This document shows positions 5,844-11,723 of a stretch of DNA of 14,030 nt, in pieces. Made by a program: the position numbers and the translations under genes. The first letter of the stretch is position 1; every line of letters starts with the position of its first letter. The DNA comes from Elusimicrobiota bacterium (GTDB taxonomy: Bacteria > Elusimicrobiota > Elusimicrobia > 2-01-FULL-59-12 > JACPXA01). The notes below the pieces were generated by a model, which had not been told where the DNA came from, ran no database searches, and worked only from the letters and a program-made list of their open reading frames with translations. Where the stretch lies: contig JACPXA010000190.1 in the NCBI GenBank assembly GCA_016196785.1, positions 1 through 14,030 on the forward strand, in the 5' to 3' direction.

Positions 5844-6224
5844 ATGAATAAAGAAGCTCTATTTGCAACTGTACCTAAGGAAGACTACCTGTCATTATTT
5901 GAATCGGGGAAGCCTGATTATCAAAAGGTAGTCACTCTCTTAAATCTTAAGAAAAAAGACGTCGCTAAGGCTTCTAATGTTCCCTTGGATTCTGTTCGAT
6001 ACGACCAGAAAATACCGAAAGAGCTAGAAGATCACCTTACTGAGTGGGCTGTTGCTTTGGCCAAGGTTGGCCAGTATTTTAAAGACACGCAGAGGACCGT
6101 GCTATGGTTCAAGATCCCCAACCCATTATTGGGTAATGTGAAGCCCCGTGATATGATTCGTGTCGGCCGCTTTAAAAAGTTGTATGAATTCATTCTAAAC
6201 GCTTTGGGCGAGAACAACCGCTGA
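5844..6224 (+). CDS. Xre/MbcA/ParS-type antitoxin (DUF2384 toxin-binding domain)
   Basis: A 126-residue protein from ATG 5844, chosen over GTG 5814 because GGAAGGAG (5828-5834) lies at proper spacing upstream. Residues about 27-60 resemble a helix-turn-helix (VVTLLNLKKKDVAKASNVPLDSVRYD). Residues about 67-123 carry the signature of the MbcA/ParS/Xre toxin-binding domain: WFKIPNPLLGNVKPRDMIRVG, corresponding to the usual W-x-x-x-PNP-x-LG-x-x-P-x-D-x-x-x-x-G. It should neutralise the RES toxin encoded 11 bases downstream and repress its own promoter. The whole pair lies between two copies of the tRNA terminator and is more AT-rich than the core genes, consistent with horizontal arrival. Confidence 0.88.
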   Translation: MNKEALFATVPKEDYLSLFESGKPDYQKVVTLLNLKKKDVAKASNVPLDSVRYDQKIPKELEDHLTEWAVALAKVGQYFKDTQRTVLWFKIPNPLLGNVKPRDMIRVGRFKKLYEFILNALGENNR

Positions 6225-6235
6225 GTCTACGTTAG

Positions 6236-7120
6236 ATGAGTAATCCTCGGAGATCCCGAGGAGGCAGACGTTACCTTCTCGATTACGGACGGATTGAAGA
6301 CCTCGTCAAGTCCAAGGCGTATCACCGACAGCTCCTCAAATTTCACTGGAATTATTACTCCGAGCTTGCTTTTCAGCGATCCCAAATCTATGAATCGTTA
6401 AAGAATTCGCTTCGAGAGAAAACCGTCCCGTTCTCATTTTCTCATTGGCAGAGGGCGGTGAAATATAAATACTCCCTCAATCCCCTGAGTGCTAAGGGTA
6501 GTCTGATGGACCCTGGCGGGAGATTCAATATCGGAACGATTGATCCCACGCGTCTCACGGCGTTCCCAGGACTTTATCTCGCTTTTGACAAAGACACCGC
6601 AATAGACGAACTCTTCGCCCGTGCCAAACAAGAACAGCTTCTCAACTTCGAAGAGCTAGCACTCGTCCAAACAGGTTCTATTACGATTGTATCCGTTCAT
6701 GGTAACCTTGAGTCAGTATTTGACCTACGACAGAAAGACAACTTAGTTGGTTTCGTGGACCTCGTGAAGAACTTTCATCTTTCCAACACGTTGATTCAGG
6801 AAACCAGGAGATTAAACATCGATCCGCCACGTTTGGTCACGACAGTTCAGGAATTGTTAGATAGTCTCCTTGAGACTAATTGGCGGCTTCCCCCTATGCA
6901 ACTAGATGTTCCAGCAAATTGTCAGATTTTTGGACAAGTCGTCGCGGAATCGGGTATTGAAGGAATTATCTTCCCTTCAGTTTTAACCAAGCAACCATGT
7001 CTGGTCGTTTACCCTCAGAATTTCGCACACTCCTCCTCGTTCATCGAGCTTGATGATCCCACTCCAACAGATACCGTTCAGCGGCGGCTTGATGCTTCAT
7101 CCTTTCAAAACTTTATCTAA
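6236..7120 (+). CDS. RES-domain toxin
   Basis: A 294-residue RES family protein downstream of its Xre-type antitoxin. The RES core is recognisable: PLSAKGSLMDPGGRFN with Arg96, GLYLAFDKDTAIDE with Tyr114 and Glu125, and a C-terminal GIIFPS-type strand. Characterised RES toxins (for example MbcT and Res of the Xre-RES family) degrade NAD+, which stops growth. The conserved Arg/Tyr/Glu set matches that active site. The protein is longer than many RES toxins (roughly 150-230 residues) because of about 75 extra N-terminal residues. ATG 6236 lies 11 bases after the antitoxin stop, giving a tight operon with antitoxin first. The stop codon (7118-7120) coincides with the first bases of the right-hand direct repeat, so the cassette ends exactly at this gene. 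Confidence 0.9.
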   Translation: MSNPRRSRGGRRYLLDYGRIEDLVKSKAYHRQLLKFHWNYYSELAFQRSQIYESLKNSLREKTVPFSFSHWQRAVKYKYSLNPLSAKGSLMDPGGRFNIGTIDPTRLTAFPGLYLAFDKDTAIDELFARAKQEQLLNFEELALVQTGSITIVSVHGNLESVFDLRQKDNLVGFVDLVKNFHLSNTLIQETRRLNIDPPRLVTTVQELLDSLLETNWRLPPMQLDVPANCQIFGQVVAESGIEGIIFPSVLTKQPCLVVYPQNFAHSSSFIELDDPTPTDTVQRRLDASSFQNFI

Positions 7121-7159
7121 CGGTTTAGCCGAATCGCAAGATTCGGCCATTTCGTTTTA
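7119..7159 (+). repeat. Direct repeat, right copy: duplicated tRNA-fMet terminator
   Basis: Matches 5681-5721 at 39 of 41 bases; the two differences sit next to each other in the spacer before the hairpin. GCCGAATC (7128-7135) pairs with GATTCGGC (7140-7147) around GCAA, followed by a T-rich tail, so this copy serves as terminator of the RES gene. It marks the right border of a 1438-bp repeat unit. Confidence 0.92.
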
Positions 7160-7195
7160 TCGCCAAGCCCGAGCGGCTCGCTCGAGAACTGGCGA
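7160..7195 (+). other. Inverted repeat in the leader of the DoxX gene
   Basis: TCGCCA (7160-7165) is complementary to TGGCGA (7190-7195), enclosing an inner stem CGAGC (7170-7174) / GCTCG (7180-7184). It follows the duplicated terminator and precedes the ribosome binding site of the next gene by a few bases. Role unknown. Confidence 0.4.
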
Positions 7196-7214
7196 AACCC
7201 AAAGGAGGCATTCG

Positions 7215-7610
7215 ATGAGGCAACTTGCCAAGTACCAGGACCAGGCTTACGCGTTATTGCGCATCGTAACGGGGTTCATGTTCTCGTTCCACGGCGCCCA
7301 GATCATCTTGAGAGTGTTTGCCGAGGGGTTCCCACCAGCGGTGGTGGGGTCCCAGCTTTGGTTTGGCGGGCTCATCGAGCTGATTGGCGGCCTGCTGGTG
7401 ATGGTGGGCTTCCAGACCCGCTGGGCGGCTTTCCTCTGCAGCGGCACCATGGCCGTGGCGTATTTCCAGTTTCACTGGAAATTCCAATTCAGTCGGGCGT
7501 TTTTCCCGGCCCTCAACCAGGGTGAACCGGCGGTCCTCTATTGTTTCATTTTTCTCTTCATCGCTTGCCGCGGCGTCGGGATATGGTGCCTGGACAAGAA
7601 AGACAATTAA
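7215..7610 (+). CDS. DoxX family membrane protein
   Basis: A 131-residue integral membrane protein from ATG 7215, with a strong ribosome binding site (AAAGGAGG, 7201-7208). An in-frame start further upstream would run through the terminator repeat and is rejected. Four hydrophobic helices are visible (about residues 10-30, 45-65, 70-90, 105-125). DoxX-like features include LLRIVTGFMFSFHGAQ near the N-terminus, LIELIGGLLVMVGFQTRWAA in the middle and FFPALNQGEPAVLYCFIFL near the end. DoxX-like proteins are small inner-membrane proteins linked loosely to redox and thiol stress. The name comes from an archaeal quinol oxidase subunit, but most members have no defined reaction. It follows the duplicated terminator directly, so it probably once followed the tRNA gene. 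Confidence 0.88.
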   Translation: MRQLAKYQDQAYALLRIVTGFMFSFHGAQIILRVFAEGFPPAVVGSQLWFGGLIELIGGLLVMVGFQTRWAAFLCSGTMAVAYFQFHWKFQFSRAFFPALNQGEPAVLYCFIFLFIACRGVGIWCLDKKDN

Positions 7611-7681
7611 GTTCTCTCCCGGAACTCCCGAAGGGTGACTGAGGGACTCGTAAATGCGCTACTGGCTGATGAAGTCTGACG

Positions 7682-8266
7682 CTATCGTCTATAGAGTCCC
7701 ACCAATTCTGCCTGGGTGAGGATGTGTCCTTGCATGACCTTGAGGAGAGCGGCCTTGGTCGCTTTGGGTGGGAGGTCCAGCTTTTTATCCAGGGCGTAGA
7801 GCTTGAAGAAATACCGATGCGGCTTGCCTGGCGGTGGACAAGGTCCATAGTAGCCCACCTTGTTGAAGGCATCCACCCCCCAGCACAGTCCCTGCTTGGC
7901 GCCATTGGGCAAACTTTCAGTCTTGGGTAACCTCTCAGCCAGGCTCCTGAGATCCGCAGGAAGATCGTACAGCACCCAATGGACCCAGGTTCCCGGAGGG
8001 GCATCCGGATCATCCATGATCAACGCAAGGTTCTGCGTCCCTTTGGGTGGATCGGACCAGCTTAACGGGGGGGAGAGATCTTCTCCATCGCAGGTGTGCT
8101 TTTTGGGGATGGTCGCGTTGGCCTGAAATGCTGTGCTGGTGAGTTCGAATGCCACGGGCTGTTCCCTCCTTTTGGCAGTTGATGGTTGGTCGGCTGCTGA
8201 GAGTGAGGGCGAGATGAATCCCAGAATGAAAGTTGCAATGGCAACCATGCGGGTGTGGGATGTCAT
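7682..8266 (-). CDS. YbhB/YbcL (PEBP) family protein, secreted
   Basis: A 194-residue phosphatidylethanolamine-binding-protein-like protein. The N-terminus is a cleavable Sec signal (MVAIATFILGFISPSLSAAD, cleavage probably near residue 24). The mature part has the PEBP signatures: CDGEDLSPPLSWSDPPKGTQNLALIMDDPDAP, then WVHWVLYDLP, WGVDAFNKVGYYGPCPPPGKPHRYFFKLYAL, and a C-terminal helix TQAELVGLYRR. Bacterial members (E. coli YbhB/YbcL) have unclear biochemical roles and are described as Raf-kinase-inhibitor-like by homology. The gene is convergent with doxX and starts 30 bases after the stop of the Fic gene on the same strand. Length and motifs are complete. Confidence 0.92.
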   Translation of the reverse strand: MTSHTRMVAIATFILGFISPSLSAADQPSTAKRREQPVAFELTSTAFQANATIPKKHTCDGEDLSPPLSWSDPPKGTQNLALIMDDPDAPPGTWVHWVLYDLPADLRSLAERLPKTESLPNGAKQGLCWGVDAFNKVGYYGPCPPPGKPHRYFFKLYALDKKLDLPPKATKAALLKVMQGHILTQAELVGLYRR

Positions 8267-8296
8267 CTTTTGAGAAGCTTTAGACTCGCCAGGAAG

Positions 8297-9352
8297 TCAG
8301 CCCGAAGTTTTTAAGCGGTAGATGGCCGCTTTCGTTGAACCCTCTTTCACGATAAGCCGCGCGTCTAGCAGCGGCCGCATCGCCTTGCTTAACAGCGCTC
8401 GAGAAATTCGGAGCGTCCGAGCCAGATCACTTCCTTTTAGTAGCGGAGAATGGGTGAGGGCTTGCAAGATCCTTTCCTGGGTGGCGTTTAGAGTAATCCG
8501 TGTGTCGGATCCTTTAGCACGCAAGGTTTGGATCCGCTGTTGGGTTTTCTGAAGGGTAACGATTACAGCCTCGCTTACGTACTCCAACCAGCTTGTCAGT
8601 TCATCGCCTCGGTCCCGGACAGCCTGGATTTCTCGGTAGTAACGCTGGCGGTCGTGGTCAAAGAATTCGTCTAGGGCAAAGATGTGGTGTGTGTCAAACT
8701 CCCGACGAAACAGAATCCATGACTCCAAGGCCCTGGCGGCTCGGCCATTACCATCCATGAAGGGGTGGATGGACACGAAGCGATGATGGGCGATGGCTGC
8801 CGCGATGACGGGATGCTCATTCAGCGAGTCGCTGGAGTTAAGCCACTTCAAAAGTTCCTTCGTGAGTTCGGGACAAAGCTCTGGCGGTGGTGGCCGATAA
8901 ATGATCTGGCCGCCAGCAAAGACAGCGTTCGGCTGGGCCTTGTAAGCGCCGACTTCATTGGCAGAAAGAATGTCCTGCGTTAGAAGGCGGTGAAGCTTCA
9001 GGAGATCTGCTTCGTGAATCACTTTGAGGCTGGATCGCCAAATCCAGCGAAGTGCAGCGAAGTAGTTGAGGACTTCCCGCTTGGCCCGCTCCTCTACCTG
9101 CAAATCTTTGCCAGCAGCGAGCGCTTCCACTTCCGGCAGTGTCAGAGGGTTCCCTTCGATGCGGGTGGAGTAATGCGCCAGCCGGACCAGGGCATCTCGC
9201 TGGGTAGGCCCCAACCAAGAGACATCCACCAACTGCTGTTGAACCCAGGCTCGCAGGCTGGACGCCTCGGCGAGATTGCGGACGAGAAGAGCGGAACGTT
9301 GAAAGGAAGGCCGATAGCCAGATAGCACTCCTAAAATGTACTTCACCTTCAT
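8297..9352 (-). CDS. Fic family AMP-transferase-like protein with C-terminal winged helix
   Basis: A 351-residue Fic protein. The active-site motif HPFMDGNGRAAR is complete, with catalytic His196 and the phosphate-binding loop residues Asp200, Asn202 and Arg204. Upstream, S62-TRI-E66-GN matches the (S/T)xxxE(G/N) inhibitory helix placed N-terminal to the Fic core, as in class II (self-inhibited) Fic proteins. GGQIIYRPP near residue 147 is the typical Fic flap strand. Residues about 285-351 form a winged helix-turn-helix (ATQERILQALTHSP ... SDLARTLRISRALLSKAM). Fic enzymes typically transfer AMP onto Tyr, Ser or Thr hydroxyls, and this type is common in environmental bacteria. The helix-turn-helix suggests it may regulate its own gene; three TAATTGT repeats lie just upstream of the start. 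No separate antitoxin is needed when the inhibitory helix is built in. Confidence 0.93.
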   Translation of the reverse strand: MKVKYILGVLSGYRPSFQRSALLVRNLAEASSLRAWVQQQLVDVSWLGPTQRDALVRLAHYSTRIEGNPLTLPEVEALAAGKDLQVEERAKREVLNYFAALRWIWRSSLKVIHEADLLKLHRLLTQDILSANEVGAYKAQPNAVFAGGQIIYRPPPPELCPELTKELLKWLNSSDSLNEHPVIAAAIAHHRFVSIHPFMDGNGRAARALESWILFRREFDTHHIFALDEFFDHDRQRYYREIQAVRDRGDELTSWLEYVSEAVIVTLQKTQQRIQTLRAKGSDTRITLNATQERILQALTHSPLLKGSDLARTLRISRALLSKAMRPLLDARLIVKEGSTKAAIYRLKTSG

Positions 9353-9353
9353 T

Positions 9354-9383
9354 TAATTGTCAACTAATTGTTTCCATAATTGT
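9354..9383 (-). promoter_or_regulatory. Three TAATTGT repeats upstream of the Fic gene (candidate operator)
   Basis: TAATTGT occurs at 9354-9360, 9365-9371 and 9377-9383 (read on the + strand). Spacings are 11 and 12 bases, so the copies lie on about the same face of the helix. The array begins two bases upstream of the Fic ATG. It is a plausible binding site for the Fic protein's own winged helix, overlapping its AT-rich promoter. Confidence 0.5.
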
Positions 9384-9484
9384 CTATGCACTTAATTCAA
9401 GTTGATTATAAAGAAAGTTTTTACATTCGTCAGGAACTTGATAGTAGCTGTGGTAATGAAGAGGGAGGTTCTCTATTGAGATGA

Positions 9485-9556
9485 AGGCGGTTGGTAAGCT
9501 TGGGATTAAAGGGCGGGCGGTGTCCAGCGAATCTGGTACAGCATCCAGTAGACGAT
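9485..9556 (-). pseudogene. Displaced duplicate of the DUF420 gene 3' end
   Basis: These 72 bases match 10600-10671 at 69 positions; 58 bases are identical (9493-9550 with 10608-10665). Read on the minus strand they encode the last residues of DUF420, IVYWMLYQIRWTPPAL and stop, in frame. One difference is synonymous (Val codon GTC here, GTG in the intact gene). Homology stops upstream of that point and the frame soon reaches a stop. This is a gene-end fragment, not a gene. Together with the intact copy it brackets the second toxin-antitoxin module. Confidence 0.88.
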
Positions 9557-9677
9557 TGTCGTGCCCCACTTGAAAACTGGAAGACCTAAAATAAGATACT
9601 ACCTGTCTAAATTTAGGTGGGGCAGTACAGCTTTAGCAGTCGGCCGGGGAGCAGATTAATGATTGGTATCCAGCACT

Positions 9678-9896
9678 TTAAGACCATCCCTTCACGAATG
9701 CCACGAGCGCTTGTCCGATTTGTTCATCGGGGTCGTCTGGGTAGCCAGCCAGACGCGTGTAAGTGGCAACCGGATCTCGGACGCCGAGAATCTCAAAAGA
9801 TCTACCATCGACCTCGAAATCCGTCCACTTGCAACGCGACGGTCGCCTGCCATGCGCGTAGGGATGAAATGGGACAGAGGCCGGGATCCTTTTCAT
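9678..9896 (-). CDS. Short hypothetical protein downstream of the toxin gene
   Basis: A 72-residue reading frame starting at ATG 9896, eight bases after the toxin stop, so it could be a third member of the toxin-antitoxin operon. It has no clear ribosome binding site. The composition is protein-like (CKWTDFEVDGRSFEILGVRD, then an acidic PDDPDEQIGQALVAFVKGW tail) but I recognise no family. It may be a truncated remnant of cargo. It lies inside the DUF420-tail-bounded cassette. Confidence 0.35.
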   Translation of the reverse strand: MKRIPASVPFHPYAHGRRPSRCKWTDFEVDGRSFEILGVRDPVATYTRLAGYPDDPDEQIGQALVAFVKGWS

Positions 9897-9904
9897 AGTG
9901 CTTG

Positions 9905-10255
9905 TTAACGGTCAGGACGCAGGATTTCCTGAGCCAGTTTAATCAGCGTTTGAAGCTGGTCCGGCCGATAAACGGAATCGCGGTTTTTGATGGCCAATAC
10001 GTGGACTTCTTTTTTATCAAACTGGAGAAGGTAAAGAACTCGGTATTTCCCTGGCTTGGTTTTCCAGACCATCCCGGATGTCCCTTTTAGTGGCTCACCG
10101 AAATAGTCGGGAGCACGAGAGAGTTTATCCTTGATAAGGTGCAGAAGGGTGCTAGTCACGCCGGAGGAAATCTCTTCAAGGTCCTCCTTGGCCTGCGGGG
10201 TTATTTTGACGCTGAACGGCCCTTGGGTCGGCGAACGCTGCGGTGTCGATTCCAC
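9905..10255 (-). CDS. RelE/ParE superfamily toxin
   Basis: A 116-residue basic protein of the RelE/ParE toxin fold. Characteristic parts are FSVKITPQAKEDLEEI at the N-terminus (first strand and helix), LKGTSGMVWKTKPGKYRVLY (central beta hairpin with the typical G-x-YR-x-x-Y), and VHVLAIKNRDSVYR (last strands with conserved Arg and Tyr). RelE members cleave mRNA at the ribosome; ParE members poison gyrase. The sequence alone does not decide between them, although KYRVLY and NRDSVYR are RelE-like. The start is GTG 10255, backed by GAGG seven bases upstream, and overlaps the antitoxin gene by 55 bases, an unusually long overlap that implies tight coupling. No better start exists downstream in frame. 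Confidence 0.82.
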   Translation of the reverse strand: MESTPQRSPTQGPFSVKITPQAKEDLEEISSGVTSTLLHLIKDKLSRAPDYFGEPLKGTSGMVWKTKPGKYRVLYLLQFDKKEVHVLAIKNRDSVYRPDQLQTLIKLAQEILRPDR

Positions 10256-10479
10256 TCAATGACCTCATCGATATCCAGAGAACGTCCAGGATCAAAATCC
10301 GAAAGACGATCTTGAGCCAACTGTCCCAAGGCCAAGTCTTCTACAAGCTCGAGCGCCAACTTCACTAAGTCATGCACTGTCCCGGAGAGGGACGTTGCTT
10401 GGGCCTTCGCGAGCAGCCCTAAACGCATGTGTTCGTCTTTCTCAAACGGCACAAACACTCGTGGCAGTGTCGTGGGCAT
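10201..10479 (-). CDS. Antitoxin of the RelE/ParE-like toxin (ribbon-helix-helix-like)
   Basis: A 92-residue protein starting at ATG 10479, chosen because GGAGG lies six bases upstream. An in-frame ATG at 10503 lacks such a site. The N-terminus LPRVFVPFEKDEHMRLGLLAKAQ followed by a second amphipathic helix fits a ribbon-helix-helix DNA-binding domain. The C-terminal part (SDFDPGRSLDIDEVIEWNRHR) is the sort of flexible tail that wraps the toxin. It is encoded first in the operon and overlaps the toxin gene. A consensus promoter with repeated GTGTAAC motifs lies 50-80 bases upstream, consistent with autorepression. Assignment to an antitoxin rests largely on position and partner. Confidence 0.75.
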   Translation of the reverse strand: MPTTLPRVFVPFEKDEHMRLGLLAKAQATSLSGTVHDLVKLALELVEDLALGQLAQDRLSDFDPGRSLDIDEVIEWNRHRSVRRPKGRSASK

Positions 10480-10530
10480 ATATACCTCCATCCAGCAAAC
10501 CATCCGACTATCTATTACCCTACCGCTAAA

Positions 10531-10559
10531 AGTGTAACACTAGTGTAACCCCATGTCAA
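10531..10559 (-). promoter_or_regulatory. Promoter and likely operator of the RelE/ParE-like operon
   Basis: On the minus strand TTGACA (10559-10554) and TACACT (10536-10531) are separated by 17 bases. The spacer and -10 contain two direct GTGTAAC motifs (10532-10538 and 10543-10549 on the + strand), 11 bases apart. They are joined by the perfect palindrome ACACTAGTGT (10537-10546). Ribbon-helix-helix antitoxins bind such short repeats on one DNA face, so this is a good candidate for autoregulation. Confidence 0.78.
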
Positions 10560-10599
10560 GGGGTCGAGTGGGGTGAGGCCGTGAGCGGTTTTTTTCTTA

Positions 10600-10671
10600 A
10601 GGTGGTAGGTAAGCTTGGGATTAAAGGGCGGGCGGTGTCCAGCGAATCTGGTACAGCATCCAGTACACGAT
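10600..10671 (-). repeat. Direct repeat partner: intact 3' end of the DUF420 gene
   Basis: Matches 9485-9556 at 69 of 72 positions, covering the last codons and stop of DUF420 and about 20 bases beyond. With the displaced copy it delimits a 1115-bp unit containing the antitoxin, toxin and 72-residue frame. Confidence 0.88.
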
Positions 10672-11061
10672 GACGCCCGTGACAGAGACATACAGCCAGA
10701 GAGGGAGGGTCCAGCGAGCGATACGGGTGTGGCGCTCGAACTCACGTTTGGCAGCCAAGTATAAGGTTCTCAAGATCAAGGGAACGATGGCCAATGCCAG
10801 GGTTGTATGGGAAATTAGGATCCCGAAATACAGCGGGCGTACCCAGCCCTGACCTGGGAAACGGACGGACCCCACCTTCACATGATAAATCACGTAGGAG
10901 ATGAGAAAGCACGCCGAGACAATAGTAGCGGCCAGCATACAGGCGGCGTGAGCCGTGACCTTCTTCTTCCAAATAGCGAGGTACCCCGCGATGATGAAGA
11001 TCGCGCTGGTCCCGTTGAGGGAGGCGTTCAGCGTGGGTAGGTTGTCAAACATGGGGGTCAT
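10621..11061 (-). CDS. DUF420 membrane protein (cytochrome oxidase assembly, CtaM-like)
   Basis: A 146-residue membrane protein of the DUF420 family. The start is ATG 11061, whose ATGA overlaps the stop of the SCO1 gene; a start 18 bases further upstream adds no family sequence. Four hydrophobic helices are visible, with conserved histidines in AHAACM, YHVKVG and ISHTTLA and the typical C-terminus WLYVSVTGVIVYWMLY. DUF420 proteins are encoded with haem-copper oxidase genes; Staphylococcus CtaM, needed for aa3 oxidase maturation, belongs to this family. Last gene of the ctaA-ctaB-SCO1 operon here. Its terminal bases are duplicated at 9485-9556, so this gene end appears to have served as an insertion target. 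Confidence 0.88.
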   Translation of the reverse strand: MTPMFDNLPTLNASLNGTSAIFIIAGYLAIWKKKVTAHAACMLAATIVSACFLISYVIYHVKVGSVRFPGQGWVRPLYFGILISHTTLALAIVPLILRTLYLAAKREFERHTRIARWTLPLWLYVSVTGVIVYWMLYQIRWTPPAL

Positions 11062-11723
11062 TTTGTGGTTTCGCGCCATACGACTTTTGTATCTCGAAGG
11101 AGCCGTTGGACGGATTGGTCCTCAGAACCGTCATAGTATCCACGGATTCTTGCCTGCCGATCGATGAGAACCAGCCGCACGCTATGGATAATGGGTTCGG
11201 CTGGGCTCCCTCCGCTTGGCTCAACTGCCAGCCGGAACCCCCCTTGGGAAAGCCGATAGAGCTCTTGTTGTGGACCGGTGAGGAACAGCCATCGCCCTTC
11301 TTCCGCACCGTGGGCTTTGGCATATTGTGCAAGGACCGCCGGGGTATCCCGCTCAGGATCCACACTAAAAGACGCCAGCCGAATGTCTTTAGGGAGTTTC
11401 GCCTGAAGCCTAGTCATCTGGGCGGTCATCATGGGGCACTGACCGCCGCAGGAGGTAAAGATGAAGTCAGCGATCCAGACATGGCCTTTGAAGGTGTTCA
11501 ACGTCACCCGCCGACCATTTTGATCGGCCAAGGAAAATTGCGGCACTTCACCGTGGACGGCGGGGGATTCCGCGCTGATGTGATGAGCGATTAACTCCGC
11601 GGGGGAACGGTTCCACCAGACCCATGCCGACCTTCCCACCACCCCCGCGAGGACAGCAATCATCAGACCCCACAGCAGACGGGCCCTAACCCGAAGCTCT
11701 GTTAGTACACTTGAAGCAACCAT
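11058..11723 (-). CDS. SCO1/SenC family copper chaperone
   Basis: A 221-residue membrane-anchored thioredoxin-fold protein. One N-terminal helix (about residues 17-38) anchors it, with the rest outside the membrane. The copper-binding set is complete: Cys92 and Cys96 in TSCGGQCPMM, and His180 in IIHSVRLVLID. VDPERDTPAVLAQYAKAHGA is the usual SCO signature. SCO proteins deliver or reduce copper for the CuA centre of cytochrome c oxidase. It starts at the base where ctaB ends (11723) and overlaps DUF420 by four bases, showing tight translational coupling. All residues needed for copper handling are present. Confidence 0.93.
   Translation of the reverse strand: MVASSVLTELRVRARLLWGLMIAVLAGVVGRSAWVWWNRSPAELIAHHISAESPAVHGEVPQFSLADQNGRRVTLNTFKGHVWIADFIFTSCGGQCPMMTAQMTRLQAKLPKDIRLASFSVDPERDTPAVLAQYAKAHGAEEGRWLFLTGPQQELYRLSQGGFRLAVEPSGGSPAEPIIHSVRLVLIDRQARIRGYYDGSEDQSVQRLLRDTKVVWRETTK

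Larger units (their letters stand above)
9353..9904. other. 550-base region between the Fic gene and the toxin gene
   Basis: From the Fic side it holds the TAATTGT array, about 100 bases of AT-rich sequence with no recognisable gene, a displaced copy of the DUF420 3' end (9485-9556), an AT-rich stretch with a CTAAATTTAG palindrome near 9607, and a short minus-strand reading frame (9678-9896). No RNA gene or integrase is visible. Confidence 0.6.

Noticed and set aside
7050..7214. Upstream in-frame extension of the DoxX gene
   Set aside because: It would be translated through the end of the RES gene and the duplicated terminator; ATG 7215 has a strong ribosome binding site.
9384..9569. 61-residue minus-strand frame
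   Set aside because: It runs across the DUF420 tail duplicate in a different frame from DUF420 and has no supporting features.
10560..10600. T-run near 10590 as a terminator
   Set aside because: The hairpin before it has only a 3-bp stem (CCG/CGG), it points in the + direction where no gene ends, and no convincing minus-strand terminator for DUF420 is present.
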